A stretch of DNA of 64,000 nucleotides from Erwinia mallotivora (lineage in GTDB: Bacteria; Pseudomonadota; Gammaproteobacteria; Enterobacterales; Enterobacteriaceae): assembly GCF_000590885.1 (NCBI RefSeq), contig NZ_JFHN01000075.1, positions 1 to 64,000 of the forward strand, given 5' to 3'. A program made the position numbers and the translations under genes. Below are positions 28,939 to 37,399 of the stretch, one piece after another. The notes under the pieces are model-generated. The model had not been told where the DNA came from. It did no database searches and was given only the letters and a program-made list of their open reading frames with translations. Position 1 is the first letter of the stretch; each line of letters opens with the position of its first letter.

Positions 28939-29907
28939 ATGACAGATAACCAGCGCGATGATGTTTTTTTTCAGCCACAAAGCGGTAATGAGATGCCGCG
29001 TTTTGCCGGGCGCGGCACCATGATGCGCCTGCCCGCCGTCGAACATCCGCACGGTCTGGACGCGGCTTTTATAGGTGTGCCGCTGGATACCGGCACCTCA
29101 CAGCGCGCCGGGACGCGTTACGGTCCCAGAGCGATTCGTGCGGATTCGGTGATGATCCGCCCTTACAATATGGCGACCGGCGCAGCGCCTTTTGATTCCC
29201 TCCAGGTCGCCGATCTGGGGGATGTGCCGATCAATCCTTACAGTCTGCATAAGTCTGTGCAGATTATTGAGGATTACTACAGCCGTCTGAATGATTTTCC
29301 GCTGATCCCTCTCACCCTGGGGGGCGACCATACGCTGACGCTGCCGGTGTTGCGGGCGTTGGTGAAAAAACATGGACCGCTGGGATTGATTCATGTGGAT
29401 GCCCATACCGACACCAATGATGAAATGTTCGGGGAAAAAATCGCGCACGGCACTCCGTTTCGCCGTGCGGTCGAAGAGGGTTTGCTGGATGTTAATCGCG
29501 TGGTGCAGATTGGTCAGCGTGCCCAGGGCTATGACGCCGGGGACTTTCAGTGGGGCATTGATCAGGGCTTCGAGCTGATCCCAGCCGAAAAATGCTGGTA
29601 TCAGTCGTTAGCACCGTTGATGGCAAGGGTGCGACAGCGGATGGGCAGCCAGCCGGTGTATCTCTCTTATGATATTGACAGCTTTGACCCCGCCTGGGCA
29701 CCGGGGACCGGCACGCCGGAAGTCGGCGGCCTGACGTCGGTTCAGGGGTTGGAGATCGTGCGTGGCTGCCGTGGGCTGAATCTGATCGGTGCCGATCTGG
29801 TTGAAGTCTCACCGCCGTATGATATCAGTGGCACCACCTCGCAACTGGCGGCGAATATGCTCTATGAGATGCTTTGTATCTTACCCGGCGTGAAATATAA
29901 CGGGTGA
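28939..29907 (+). CDS. Ureohydrolase (agmatinase/guanidinobutyrase-like)
   Basis: 322 aa enzyme of the arginase/agmatinase family that hydrolyses a guanidino compound to an amine and urea. The Mn-binding motifs are GGDHTLTLP, IHVDAHTDTND and SYDIDSFDP. The N-terminal segment (PRFAGRGTMMRLPAVE) and overall size fit the group holding guanidinobutyrase, guanidinopropionase and SpeB2-type agmatinases more than classical SpeB. The specific substrate cannot be decided from sequence. The ATG at 28939 (18 codons inside the longest frame) is chosen from the family start. Confidence 0.85.
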   Translation: MTDNQRDDVFFQPQSGNEMPRFAGRGTMMRLPAVEHPHGLDAAFIGVPLDTGTSQRAGTRYGPRAIRADSVMIRPYNMATGAAPFDSLQVADLGDVPINPYSLHKSVQIIEDYYSRLNDFPLIPLTLGGDHTLTLPVLRALVKKHGPLGLIHVDAHTDTNDEMFGEKIAHGTPFRRAVEEGLLDVNRVVQIGQRAQGYDAGDFQWGIDQGFELIPAEKCWYQSLAPLMARVRQRMGSQPVYLSYDIDSFDPAWAPGTGTPEVGGLTSVQGLEIVRGCRGLNLIGADLVEVSPPYDISGTTSQLAANMLYEMLCILPGVKYNG

Positions 29908-29957
29908 CGCAAGGTGGCAGCGCGCCGAACAGGTTACCGCTGCCGCCAGCCGTTGGC

Positions 29958-30533
29958 TCAGAAAGCGTACCCCATCCCCACGTTGAAACCGCTCATGGTA
30001 TATCTGCGGCCTTCAATACTTTTACGACTGCCTTCGTAGCCCAGATCGAGCACCAGATAATGGGTAGGATTAATTTGCAGACCGCCGCCCCAGGCAAAGC
30101 CGGTGGCGTGTTTCAGGCTGTGGAGAGTATCGTCACCCTCATACAGGCGCGCACCGCTACGATCGCGAAGCGGAGAGTAGCTGACCTGCGCATTATTGAC
30201 CCCGGCCAGGGCGTACAGGCTGACATGGCGGTTGATGCGATAAGTCGGCCCGACCAGTAAGCTGGTGGTTTTTACCCGCAGATTGTTTTTCACCGTGTTG
30301 CCGGTGCTGCTCAGCGCGTCGTATGCATCACTGCCTGAGACAAAACTGAAGGAGCCGATCAGGCCGTAGCGTTCAGTGAATTCGTAGCGGTATTTCAGGT
30401 TGATACCGGCGAAGTGGTTGAAATGCTTCACTTCCTGATAAGCGTATCCGGCGGAAAGAGAGTGTGTTTCAGCCTGTGCGGTCCCCATCAAAAAAATGGC
30501 AGCCACGGCTGCCGATGAAAGCCTCTTCAACAT
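29958..30533 (-). CDS. Ail/Lom/OmpX-family outer membrane beta-barrel protein
   Basis: 191 aa predicted eight-stranded barrel with a cleavable signal peptide (MLKRLSSAAVAAIFLMGTAQA) and the family features SLSAGYAYQEVK at the mature N-terminus, INLKYRYEF, VGPTYRINRHVSLYALAGV and a terminal aromatic Phe in NVGMGYAF. It is the second OmpX-like gene in this window but only distantly similar to ompX. Ail relatives mediate attachment and serum resistance; no such role can be shown here. The ATG at 30533 has AAGGAT upstream. The 240 bases upstream show no other gene. Confidence 0.85.
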   Translation of the reverse strand: MLKRLSSAAVAAIFLMGTAQAETHSLSAGYAYQEVKHFNHFAGINLKYRYEFTERYGLIGSFSFVSGSDAYDALSSTGNTVKNNLRVKTTSLLVGPTYRINRHVSLYALAGVNNAQVSYSPLRDRSGARLYEGDDTLHSLKHATGFAWGGGLQINPTHYLVLDLGYEGSRKSIEGRRYTMSGFNVGMGYAF

Positions 30534-30773
30534 GTGCAATATCCTTATCATTGAGTCCATTTAACCGGGCGGAATAAGCTCACCCGCTTCTCTCCGGAAC
30601 AGATCCACAGCCAGAGAATAAACCACAGGGAAAACCCGTCAGGGCCTGTTCTGGTGCGGCAACTTTAGGGAATATGCCCTGCTGACGCAATGGTTTCTGG
30701 ATATTTTTCAGACAATTGCCCGCCGTTACGGCATCGGTGCCGTCGCACTAACCAGCCTCACCGTGCTACAGCA

Positions 30774-31310
30774 TCAGCGCGCCGCCTGCCCGCCCGCCAT
30801 TTTGTACATCACCGTGGTGCCCTCCAGCTCTCCACTGGTCGACAGCGCAAAGTCAGGTATTCTGCCGCTGATTTGCCACCCTTCGCGCAGGTAGAGCTGC
30901 TCTGCCACGTCTCCGCTGCGTGTATCCAGCACCAGCAGGGTTTTGCCTGCCTCTGCCGCCCGCCGTTCTGCCTGGCGTAACAGCTCACGGGCAATTCCCT
31001 GCCGACGAGCTTCCGGATGCACCAGCAATTTGGCAATTTCCGCCCGGTGTTCACCGTTAGGCATCATCCCCAGCACCAGAATCACCGTGCCGACGATACG
31101 GCCATGATGCCGGGCAACCAGCAACTGTTTATCCCCATCGGTCAGGCTGGCAACCACCCCCTGCCAGAACCTTTTCATCGGCTGTTGATCGATGCTGATA
31201 AAGCCGACGCTGGCACCCTCTGCCACGCAACCACTCAGGACATGCAGCAGCGAGGGCAGCTCGGCTGCGGCCTCGTCACTGTTCAGATATTGATAGCTCA
31301 CATCACGCAT
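30774..31310 (-). CDS. GNAT-family N-acetyltransferase
   Basis: 178 aa with the GNAT acetyl-CoA binding motif in AKLLVHPEARRQGIARELLRQAE (Q/RxxGxG/A type) at about residues 92-114 and a typical C-terminal EGWQ-like beta-bulge region (LREGWQISGRIPDF). Related to acetyltransferases that act on amino groups of small molecules, sometimes linked with resistance to toxic amino-acid analogues. Substrate unknown. Divergent from the MerR-led operon. Confidence 0.85.
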   Translation of the reverse strand: MRDVSYQYLNSDEAAAELPSLLHVLSGCVAEGASVGFISIDQQPMKRFWQGVVASLTDGDKQLLVARHHGRIVGTVILVLGMMPNGEHRAEIAKLLVHPEARRQGIARELLRQAERRAAEAGKTLLVLDTRSGDVAEQLYLREGWQISGRIPDFALSTSGELEGTTVMYKMAGGQAAR

Positions 31311-31404
31311 TATTCCGCCTCAGACTTGTGGGTATGATAACTTTCCGAAAAAAATTAACCCGCCTGACGACAGGATGTACAGGGAAAAAAGCAGCCCGGC
31401 TAAC

Positions 31405-31431
31405 TTGTACAGATAAATAATAGTTGTACAA
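31405..31431. promoter_or_regulatory. TTGTACA repeats upstream of the MerR-led operon
   Basis: TTGTACA (31405-31411) and TTGTACAA (31424-31431, itself a palindrome) lie 19 bases apart, start to start, about 55-75 bases before the regulator ATG. This spacing fits a dimeric MerR-type regulator binding its own promoter. TTGTAC could also act as a -35, with TACGGT at 31447-31452 as a weak -10. The same TTGTACA word was not searched for genome-wide. Confidence 0.5.
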
Positions 31432-31483
31432 CCTGGCTAAGTCCGCTACGGTTTAATCAGTCAGGTCAGTAAAGAGGACGTTT

Positions 31484-32215
31484 ATGGCACTGTACAGTAT
31501 TGGTGACGTTGCCGAACGCTGTGGAATTAACCCGGTCACCCTTCGGGCGTGGCAACGTCGTTACGGGTTATTAAAACCGCAGCGTACCGAAGGCGGTCAC
31601 CGTCAGTTTGACGATGAGGATATTCAGCGCATTGAGGACATTAAGCGCTGGATTGAAAGCGGTGTTCCCGTCGGGAAAGTAAAAGCCCTGATTGAGGGCC
31701 AAATCATTAATGAAAATGATGAATGGTCGGCGACACAGGAAGAGCTTATCAGCCTGCTTCGCCTGGCCAGACCGGCTAAGCTGAGAGCCAGAATCGCGGC
31801 TCTGGGGCGAGAAACCCCCGTAGATCTGCTTATTGACCGCGTTTTCATTCCGCTAAGACAGCGACTGGGACTGGATCAAAATACCGCAAGAACTATGTGC
31901 AGTTTACTGGATGGTGCTTTAATTGGTTATGTCGCCTTCTGTTTAACCGGATGCAGGAAGAAAGCCGGTCACGATGCACTGATTATGGGTTGGGGAGCAG
32001 AAGACCGGACGCGCATCTGGCTGGAAGCCTGGCGGCTTTCGCAGCAGGGGTGGCGCATGGATGTTCTGGCTGAACCGCTGGAACTCCCCCGGCCTGACCT
32101 CTTTCCCGGCCAGCATGTTTTTCTTTTTACCGGCAAGCCACTGACCCGACGTCAGCAGGAGCAGCTAAGCCTCTGGCAGGAGCAGGGATTACTGGTAGCC
32201 TCTCAGGGCAACTGA
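31484..32215 (+). CDS. MerR-family regulator, MlrA/BluR/LitR-like
   Basis: 243 aa. N-terminal MerR helix-turn-helix ([37 protein letters not shown]) and a C-terminal domain with the cobalamin-binding-domain fold, as in E. coli MlrA, to which it is clearly similar over the full length. The His ligand motif DxHxxG expected in B12-dependent light sensors (LitR/CarH class) is not visible; the corresponding region reads [14 protein letters not shown]. It leads a run of seven genes with gaps of at most 23 bases, so here it is likely a pathway regulator of that operon and not the curli regulator itself. Confidence 0.82.
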   Translation: MALYSIGDVAERCGINPVTLRAWQRRYGLLKPQRTEGGHRQFDDEDIQRIEDIKRWIESGVPVGKVKALIEGQIINENDEWSATQEELISLLRLARPAKLRARIAALGRETPVDLLIDRVFIPLRQRLGLDQNTARTMCSLLDGALIGYVAFCLTGCRKKAGHDALIMGWGAEDRTRIWLEAWRLSQQGWRMDVLAEPLELPRPDLFPGQHVFLFTGKPLTRRQQEQLSLWQEQGLLVASQGN

Positions 32216-32223
32216 GGAGGAGT

Positions 32224-32655
32224 ATGACTCAGCAGGCGACGTTAGAAAGACTGGTGACCCTTTATCAGCAGCTGGACAAAATCGATTTAAGCCAACTGGC
32301 AGAGATTTATCACGACGATATCTGCCTTATCGATCCTGTTGCTGAACACATCCGTCTGCACGTGGTGGAAAACTACTTCGCCTCCCTGCTTAACAACCTG
32401 CATTACTGCCGGTTTGAGGTGAGTGAATGCCACCTTTTTAACGGCACTGCATTACTGATCTGGCAAATGATCTATGCCCATCCGGCTCTGCAACGCGGTA
32501 GTGAACAGCATCTGTCTGGTAGCAGCCACCTGCGCTTTCGCGATGAAAAAATCATTTTTCAGCGGGACTACTACGACATGGGGGCCATGTTGTATGAAAA
32601 AATTCCCGTGCTGGGATCGGTAATCAGGCAGCTCAAAAAGAGGTTACAACCATGA
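32224..32655 (+). CDS. NTF2-like (SnoaL-type) protein
   Basis: 143 aa protein with the cone-shaped NTF2/SnoaL fold pattern: LVTLYQQLDKIDLSQLAEIYHDDICLIDPVAEHIR at the N-terminus, then VENYFASLLNNLHYCRFEV. Such proteins are small ligand-binding or isomerase-like subunits. Relatives accompany the short-chain dehydrogenase, FAD protein and CFA-like methyltransferase in many proteobacterial operons. Its 3' end overlaps the next gene (ATGA). No function beyond context is known to me. Confidence 0.75.
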   Translation: MTQQATLERLVTLYQQLDKIDLSQLAEIYHDDICLIDPVAEHIRLHVVENYFASLLNNLHYCRFEVSECHLFNGTALLIWQMIYAHPALQRGSEQHLSGSSHLRFRDEKIIFQRDYYDMGAMLYEKIPVLGSVIRQLKKRLQP

Positions 32656-33368
32656 AACGCGTTCTGATTACCGGCGCAAGCTCCGGGATTGGCTATCAGC
32701 TGGCGCTGGATTATGCCAGCGAAGGCTGGCATGTCACGGCTTGCGGCCGTAGCACCAGCAAATTAGAGACGCTGCATGAGAAGTTCAGCAGCATCAGGTT
32801 ATGTGAATTTGACATCACTGATCTTGCGCAAACCCGCCAGGCACTGGACGGCAAAAGCGCCGACCTGGTCATCTTATGTGCCGGAACCTGTGAATACCTG
32901 AATGATGGCGAAGTCGAAGCAGAGAAAGTCCATCGGGTAATGAACGCCAATTTTAACGGCCCGGTTAACTGTCTTGATGCGTTGCTGCCACAGCTGGCAC
33001 CGGGCAGTCGTGTGGCGCTGGTCGGTTCAACCGCCTGCCTGGTCCCTCTGCCGCGGGCCGAAGCCTATGGGGCATCCAAAGCGGCGCTGGCTTATTTTGC
33101 GCGCAGTCTGGCACAGGATCTGAAAGCCAGACAAATTGCTATCAGTCTGGTGCTGCCCGGTTTTGTCGATACGCCCCTGACCCGACGCAACGATTTTGCC
33201 ATGCCGATGATCGTCAACGTCGAACAGGCCTCGCGCTACATCCGTCGGGGTCTGGCAAAAGGTAAAGCAGAATTCGCCTTCCCGCGCCTGTTCTCCATTA
33301 TTCTGCGCGTCACTTCCCGGCTGCCCTATGCATTACAACGTCTTCTTACTCAACAGATAGCGAGGTAA
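32652..33368 (+). CDS. Short-chain dehydrogenase/reductase
   Basis: 238 aa SDR with the NAD(P) motif ITGASSGIG at residues 6-14, the NNAG-like ILCAGT, and the catalytic Ser and YxxxK in VGSTACLVPLPRAEAYGASKAAL. Starts inside the stop of the NTF2-like gene. In operons of this type it is thought to act on a lipid or aldehyde intermediate; that is inference from context. Confidence 0.88.
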   Translation: MKRVLITGASSGIGYQLALDYASEGWHVTACGRSTSKLETLHEKFSSIRLCEFDITDLAQTRQALDGKSADLVILCAGTCEYLNDGEVEAEKVHRVMNANFNGPVNCLDALLPQLAPGSRVALVGSTACLVPLPRAEAYGASKAALAYFARSLAQDLKARQIAISLVLPGFVDTPLTRRNDFAMPMIVNVEQASRYIRRGLAKGKAEFAFPRLFSIILRVTSRLPYALQRLLTQQIAR

Positions 33369-33371
33369 AAG

Positions 33372-34649
33372 TTGAAAACAGCCATTATCGGCAGTGGTAT
33401 TGCCGGGCTCAGCTGTGCGTGGAAACTGGCCTCACGGGCCGATGTTCACCTGTTTGAAGCCGGTAAAACGCTGGGCGGTCACACTGCGACGGTGGATGTT
33501 GAAGTAAATGGTCAACACTGGGCGGTTGATACCGGCTTCATTGTTTTTAACGATCGTACCTACCCGCAATTTAATGCACTGCTGGCGGAGCTGGGGCTGG
33601 AAGGTCAGCCCACTGAGATGAGTTTTTCCGTACGTAATCTTCACAGCGGGCTGGAGTATAACGGTCATTCACTCAGCAGCCTGTTTGCCCAGCGTCGTAA
33701 CCTGCTACGCCCCTCTTTCTGGCGATTTCTCAGCGAAATCGTCCGTTTCAACCGCAGTGGTAAGCAGTGGCTGACGACGCATCAGCAGACAGTCGGGCAT
33801 CAGGATACGCTGGAGAATTTCCTGCAACAGGAGAATTTCAGCCCATTTTTTATCGGCCACTATATTCTGCCGATGGGCGCGGCTATCTGGTCCTGCTCAG
33901 TCGGTGAAGTGCGCCAGATGCCGCTGAGCCTGTTTCTGCACTTTTTCAATCATCACGGTCTGCTCGACTTAACCCGTCGCCCGCAATGGTACGTTATCCC
34001 CGGCGGCTCACGTGAATATATCCGCAGGCTGATGGCGTTGATCGGTGACCAGCTTACCGTCCACCTCGATACGCCGGTGCTGCGGGTTGAACGTCATGCT
34101 GAAGGGGTGACGTTGCACAGCGCGGCGGGCAGCGAGGCATTTGACCAGGTCATTTTCGCCTGTCACAGCGACCAGACGCTGAACCTGCTCAGCGACGCGA
34201 CTGCCGAAGAGCAGCAGATGCTGGCAGGTGTTCCTTACAGCGCCAGTGAAGTGGTGCTGCATACTGACACCCGCCTGTTGCCGGAAAACCGTCGCGCCTG
34301 GGCCAGCTGGAATTATCGTCTGGATACGGCACAGCGTGAGGATGACCACCGGGGGGCGACGGTGACTTACAATATGAACCGCTTGCAGGGCCTGCAGGCG
34401 CCGGTCACCTTCTGCGTCACGCTGAATGCCGCAGAACAGATCGATGCCGGTAAAATCCTTGGCCGCTATGTTTATCACCATCCTCAGTTTGGCCTGCAAA
34501 GTCTGCTGACCCAGCAATCCCGCCTGTTGCTGAATGGCGTAAATCGTAGCTGGTACTGTGGTGCCTGGAGCTATAACGGTTTTCATGAAGATGGCATTCG
34601 CAGTGGCCTTGATGTGGTTGCCGCAATGGAACGGGCAGGCCTGCTGTGA
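33372..34649 (+). CDS. FAD-dependent amine oxidase/desaturase-like flavoprotein
   Basis: 425 aa, starting with TTG at 33372 behind GAGG. The dinucleotide-binding motif AIIGSGIAGLSCAWKL begins at residue 3, followed by the ATG motif-like KTLGGHTATVDVEVNGQHWAVDTGFIVFN of NAD(P)-binding Rossmann/amine oxidase-like proteins. The C-terminal FAD segment is WYCGAWSYNGFHEDGIRSGLDVV. In many proteobacteria this gene is fixed next to DUF1365 and CFA-like genes. It may oxidise or desaturate a phospholipid acyl chain. The stop overlaps the next start (GTGA). Confidence 0.85.
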   Translation: MKTAIIGSGIAGLSCAWKLASRADVHLFEAGKTLGGHTATVDVEVNGQHWAVDTGFIVFNDRTYPQFNALLAELGLEGQPTEMSFSVRNLHSGLEYNGHSLSSLFAQRRNLLRPSFWRFLSEIVRFNRSGKQWLTTHQQTVGHQDTLENFLQQENFSPFFIGHYILPMGAAIWSCSVGEVRQMPLSLFLHFFNHHGLLDLTRRPQWYVIPGGSREYIRRLMALIGDQLTVHLDTPVLRVERHAEGVTLHSAAGSEAFDQVIFACHSDQTLNLLSDATAEEQQMLAGVPYSASEVVLHTDTRLLPENRRAWASWNYRLDTAQREDDHRGATVTYNMNRLQGLQAPVTFCVTLNAAEQIDAGKILGRYVYHHPQFGLQSLLTQQSRLLLNGVNRSWYCGAWSYNGFHEDGIRSGLDVVAAMERAGLL

Positions 34650-35359
34650 ACAGCGCACTTTATCGCGGTCATGTCCGCCATCGCCGCTTTATGCCGGTTG
34701 AACATCAGTTCAGCTACCGCCTGTTTATGCTGCTTATTGACCCCGACGAACTGCCGAAGTTACGCAGCGTCGGCATCCGCGAGGGTAAATTTTCAGCGGC
34801 GTCGTTCTGCGCCGCTGACTATCTGGGCGGTGGCAATATCAGAGAGCAGGCACAGGCGCGCATTGCCGAATTAACCGGCGAACGGCTGACCGGGCGGGTG
34901 ATGTTGCTGACCCAGCTACGCTATTTTGGCTGCTCGTTTAATCCGGTGAATTTTTACTATCTCTATGATGAGCAGGAGCAGCTGCGCTGGATGCTGGCCG
35001 AAGTGCGTAACACGCCGTGGAATGAACGACACACCTATGCGGTTAACCCTGACGGGCGTGAAACCACGCAGAAGACCTTTCACGTCTCGCCCTTTAACCC
35101 ACTGGATATGCTTTATCACTGGCGGCTGTCGGCACCGGGAAAATCGCTGTCAGTGCACATTGAAAATCATCGGGCGGGCAAAGCATTTGATGCCACCCTG
35201 CATCTTCGCCATCAACCGCTGAACCGAAAAACGCTGCGTTATCATCTCTGGCGGTTTCCACTTATCACCCTGCGCAATGCGCTGGCAATCTACTGGCAGG
35301 CATGGAAACTGTGGCGTAAAGGCGCACCGGTTTATCCCCATCCCGGATCGGAGAAATAA
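34646..35359 (+). CDS. DUF1365 domain protein
   Basis: 237 aa, start GTG overlapping the stop of the flavoprotein gene. It shows the DUF1365 features YRGHVRHRRFMPVEHQFSYRLFM at the N-terminus and FNPVNFYYLYD in the middle. The family has no proven enzyme activity but co-occurs with FAD proteins and CFA-like methyltransferases. Followed after three bases by the methyltransferase gene. Confidence 0.87.
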   Translation: MNSALYRGHVRHRRFMPVEHQFSYRLFMLLIDPDELPKLRSVGIREGKFSAASFCAADYLGGGNIREQAQARIAELTGERLTGRVMLLTQLRYFGCSFNPVNFYYLYDEQEQLRWMLAEVRNTPWNERHTYAVNPDGRETTQKTFHVSPFNPLDMLYHWRLSAPGKSLSVHIENHRAGKAFDATLHLRHQPLNRKTLRYHLWRFPLITLRNALAIYWQAWKLWRKGAPVYPHPGSEK

Positions 35360-35362
35360 CTG

Positions 35363-36589
35363 ATGTATCCACCTGAGCTCACCTGCACCTCTCGCGCCGA
35401 TTCGGGCAAACGGTTATCCACCTCGCGGCGGTTAATTTTCTCGCTGCTACAGCACATTAAGGGAGCCGGTCTGCATCTGCGCGATCCCCATCTCGGCAGC
35501 CGTTTTTTTGGCGAACCGGGGGCAACGTTACAGGCTGAAGTCAGCGTGCATCACTCCCGCGTTTATCGTCGGATCCTCGGCGGTGGCAGCATCGCCGCAG
35601 CGGAAACCTTTATGGATGGTGACTGGGACTCGCCCGACCTCACGGCGGTGATTCAGGTGCTGGCAACCAATATCAGCGTGGTCGATAAGCTGGGTTCACG
35701 CTTCAGCCTGCTACCCGCGTTGATAAATAAAACCCGCCATCTGTTGCGTCACAACAGCGTCCGTCAGGCGCAGCGTAATATCGCCGCGCACTATGATTTG
35801 GGTAACGATTTTTACCGCACGTTTCTCGACCCGTCGATGCTTTACTCCAGCGCCTGGTATCAACAACCAGAGATGTCACTGGAACAGGCGCAGCAGGCGA
35901 AGATGCGCCGCTTATGCGACCAGCTGGCGCTGACCTGTGACGATCATTTGCTGGAAATCGGCACCGGCTGGGGCGCGCTGGCAGAATTCGCCGCACGGGA
36001 GTATGGCTGTCGCGTCACCACCACCACCATTTCACAGGAGCAGTATGATTTCAGCTGTCGACGTATCGCTGAGGCGGGGCTGAGTGAGCGGGTGACAATC
36101 CTGAAGGAAGATTATCGCCATCTGCGTGGTCAGTATGACAAGCTGGTGTCGGTAGAGATGATTGAAGCGGTCGGTCAGCACTATATTCCGTTGTTCTTTG
36201 CCCGCTGCAACCAGCTTCTGAAGCCTGGCGGACGGCTGGCATTACAGGCCATTACCATCAGCGAGGCGCGCTATGCCAGCTATGCCCGCAACGTCGATTT
36301 TATCCAACGCTATATCTTCCCCGGTGGGTTTCTTCCTGCGCTGAGTCTGCTGGAAAAAAACCTCGCCGAAAACCGGTTCGAGCTGCACTGCCGCCTGGAT
36401 ATCGGAGCGGACTATGCCCGCACCTTACAGGCCTGGCGGGAGCGCTTCGAGGCGGCCTGGCACCCGTTGCAGAACGGACGTCTTGATGCGCATTTCCGCC
36501 GAATGTGGCTGTTTTACTTATGCTATTGCGAAGCCGGGTTTCTTGCGGAAACCATAGGCACGGTGCAACTGACCGCCACGCGGAAATAA
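35363..36589 (+). CDS. Cyclopropane-fatty-acid-phospholipid synthase family methyltransferase
   Basis: 408 aa. C-terminal SAM-dependent methyltransferase domain with LLEIGTGWGALAEFAAREYG (motif I) and the family segments AHYDLGNDFYRTFLDPSMLYSSAW and FPGGFLPALSLL. The length exceeds E. coli Cfa (382 aa), and the operon context differs from that of the housekeeping cfa. Enzymes in this position in other bacteria methylate unsaturated acyl chains, some in furan fatty acid synthesis (UfaM). Cyclopropanation is the alternative. Confidence 0.87.
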   Translation: MYPPELTCTSRADSGKRLSTSRRLIFSLLQHIKGAGLHLRDPHLGSRFFGEPGATLQAEVSVHHSRVYRRILGGGSIAAAETFMDGDWDSPDLTAVIQVLATNISVVDKLGSRFSLLPALINKTRHLLRHNSVRQAQRNIAAHYDLGNDFYRTFLDPSMLYSSAWYQQPEMSLEQAQQAKMRRLCDQLALTCDDHLLEIGTGWGALAEFAAREYGCRVTTTTISQEQYDFSCRRIAEAGLSERVTILKEDYRHLRGQYDKLVSVEMIEAVGQHYIPLFFARCNQLLKPGGRLALQAITISEARYASYARNVDFIQRYIFPGGFLPALSLLEKNLAENRFELHCRLDIGADYARTLQAWRERFEAAWHPLQNGRLDAHFRRMWLFYLCYCEAGFLAETIGTVQLTATRK

Positions 36590-36612
36590 TGCGGCTTAAC
36601 CGGAGGTGAATA

Positions 36613-37143
36613 ATGTGGAAATCCCTGTTACTGGCCGCCAGTCTGCTGCTGAGCGGCTGCGGTGTGGAGGTCGAAAATTATCAGCAGGCGTTGCCAAAAA
36701 TCGATATTTTCAGCTGGTTCAGCGGTGACTCCCGCGCCTGGGGAATGGTGCAGGATTACCGGGGCAGACAGATTCGCCGTTTCGAGGTTGCTATCCATGG
36801 CACCGTGAGCGGCGATACGCTGACGCTGGACGAACACTTTGTTTATGACGATGGCGAAAAACAGACCCGTCGCTGGCAGATCCGCAAACAGGCCGATGGC
36901 AGCTACACCGGCACCGCCGGGGATATTATCGGCACGGCCACCGGCAAAACCGCAGGCAACGCCTTTAACTGGCGCTATACCATGACGGTAAAAACCGCCT
37001 CCGGCAGCCACACGCTCAATTTCGATGACTGGATTTTTCAACAGGACGCTCAGCACCTGATGAATGTCACCTCAATGAAAAAATTTGGTATTGAAGTGGC
37101 CCGCGTCACGCTGTTTTTTAACAAAGCGCACGATGCAGGGTAA
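36613..37143 (+). CDS. DUF3833 family lipoprotein
   Basis: 176 aa with a lipoprotein signal (SLLLAASLLLSGCGVEVENY, lipobox LSGC) and a beta-rich DUF3833 domain. GGAGGT precedes the ATG. Last gene of the MerR-led operon. Membrane anchoring fits a role with lipid-modifying enzymes, but the function is unknown. No clear terminator follows. Confidence 0.85.
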   Translation: MWKSLLLAASLLLSGCGVEVENYQQALPKIDIFSWFSGDSRAWGMVQDYRGRQIRRFEVAIHGTVSGDTLTLDEHFVYDDGEKQTRRWQIRKQADGSYTGTAGDIIGTATGKTAGNAFNWRYTMTVKTASGSHTLNFDDWIFQQDAQHLMNVTSMKKFGIEVARVTLFFNKAHDAG

Positions 37144-37161
37144 TAAAAAGTCGGCAAAGGC

Positions 37162-37191
37162 TTAACCCTGCATCAGCAATGGCGCTATAAT
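37162..37191 (+). promoter_or_regulatory. Promoter of the 34-residue membrane ORF
   Basis: TTAACC (37162-37167) and TATAAT (37186-37191), 18 bases apart, form a good sigma-70-like promoter 38 bases before the small ORF. Confidence 0.5.
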
Positions 37192-37228
37192 TCGCGCTCT
37201 TTTCGCTTCAGCTTAAACGGGCAACGGC

Positions 37229-37333
37229 ATGAACTGGCAAAAAATAGCAGTGATCTCTCTCTTCCTGATGATGGCCCTTGGCGGCATCGGCGGCGTGATG
37301 CTTACCGGTTATACCATTCTGATCCGCTCTTAG
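37229..37333 (+). CDS. Small single-span membrane protein, 34 aa
   Basis: ATG at 37229 to TAG at 37331-37333. The peptide begins [15 protein letters not shown], has one hydrophobic, Gly-rich span ([25 protein letters not shown]) and ends IRS, typical of enterobacterial small membrane proteins. A promoter with TATAAT is close upstream, but the ribosome-binding site (GGGCAACGG) is poor. No homologue recognised. It lies between the DUF3833 gene and the convergent idi gene. Confidence 0.5.
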   Translation: MNWQKIAVISLFLMMALGGIGGVMLTGYTILIRS

Positions 37334-37399
37334 GCTCCCCGGGGCCGGAAAATAAGGCCACGTACAGGCCAGACAAAACAGCCGCCAGGCTCCCTTCGC

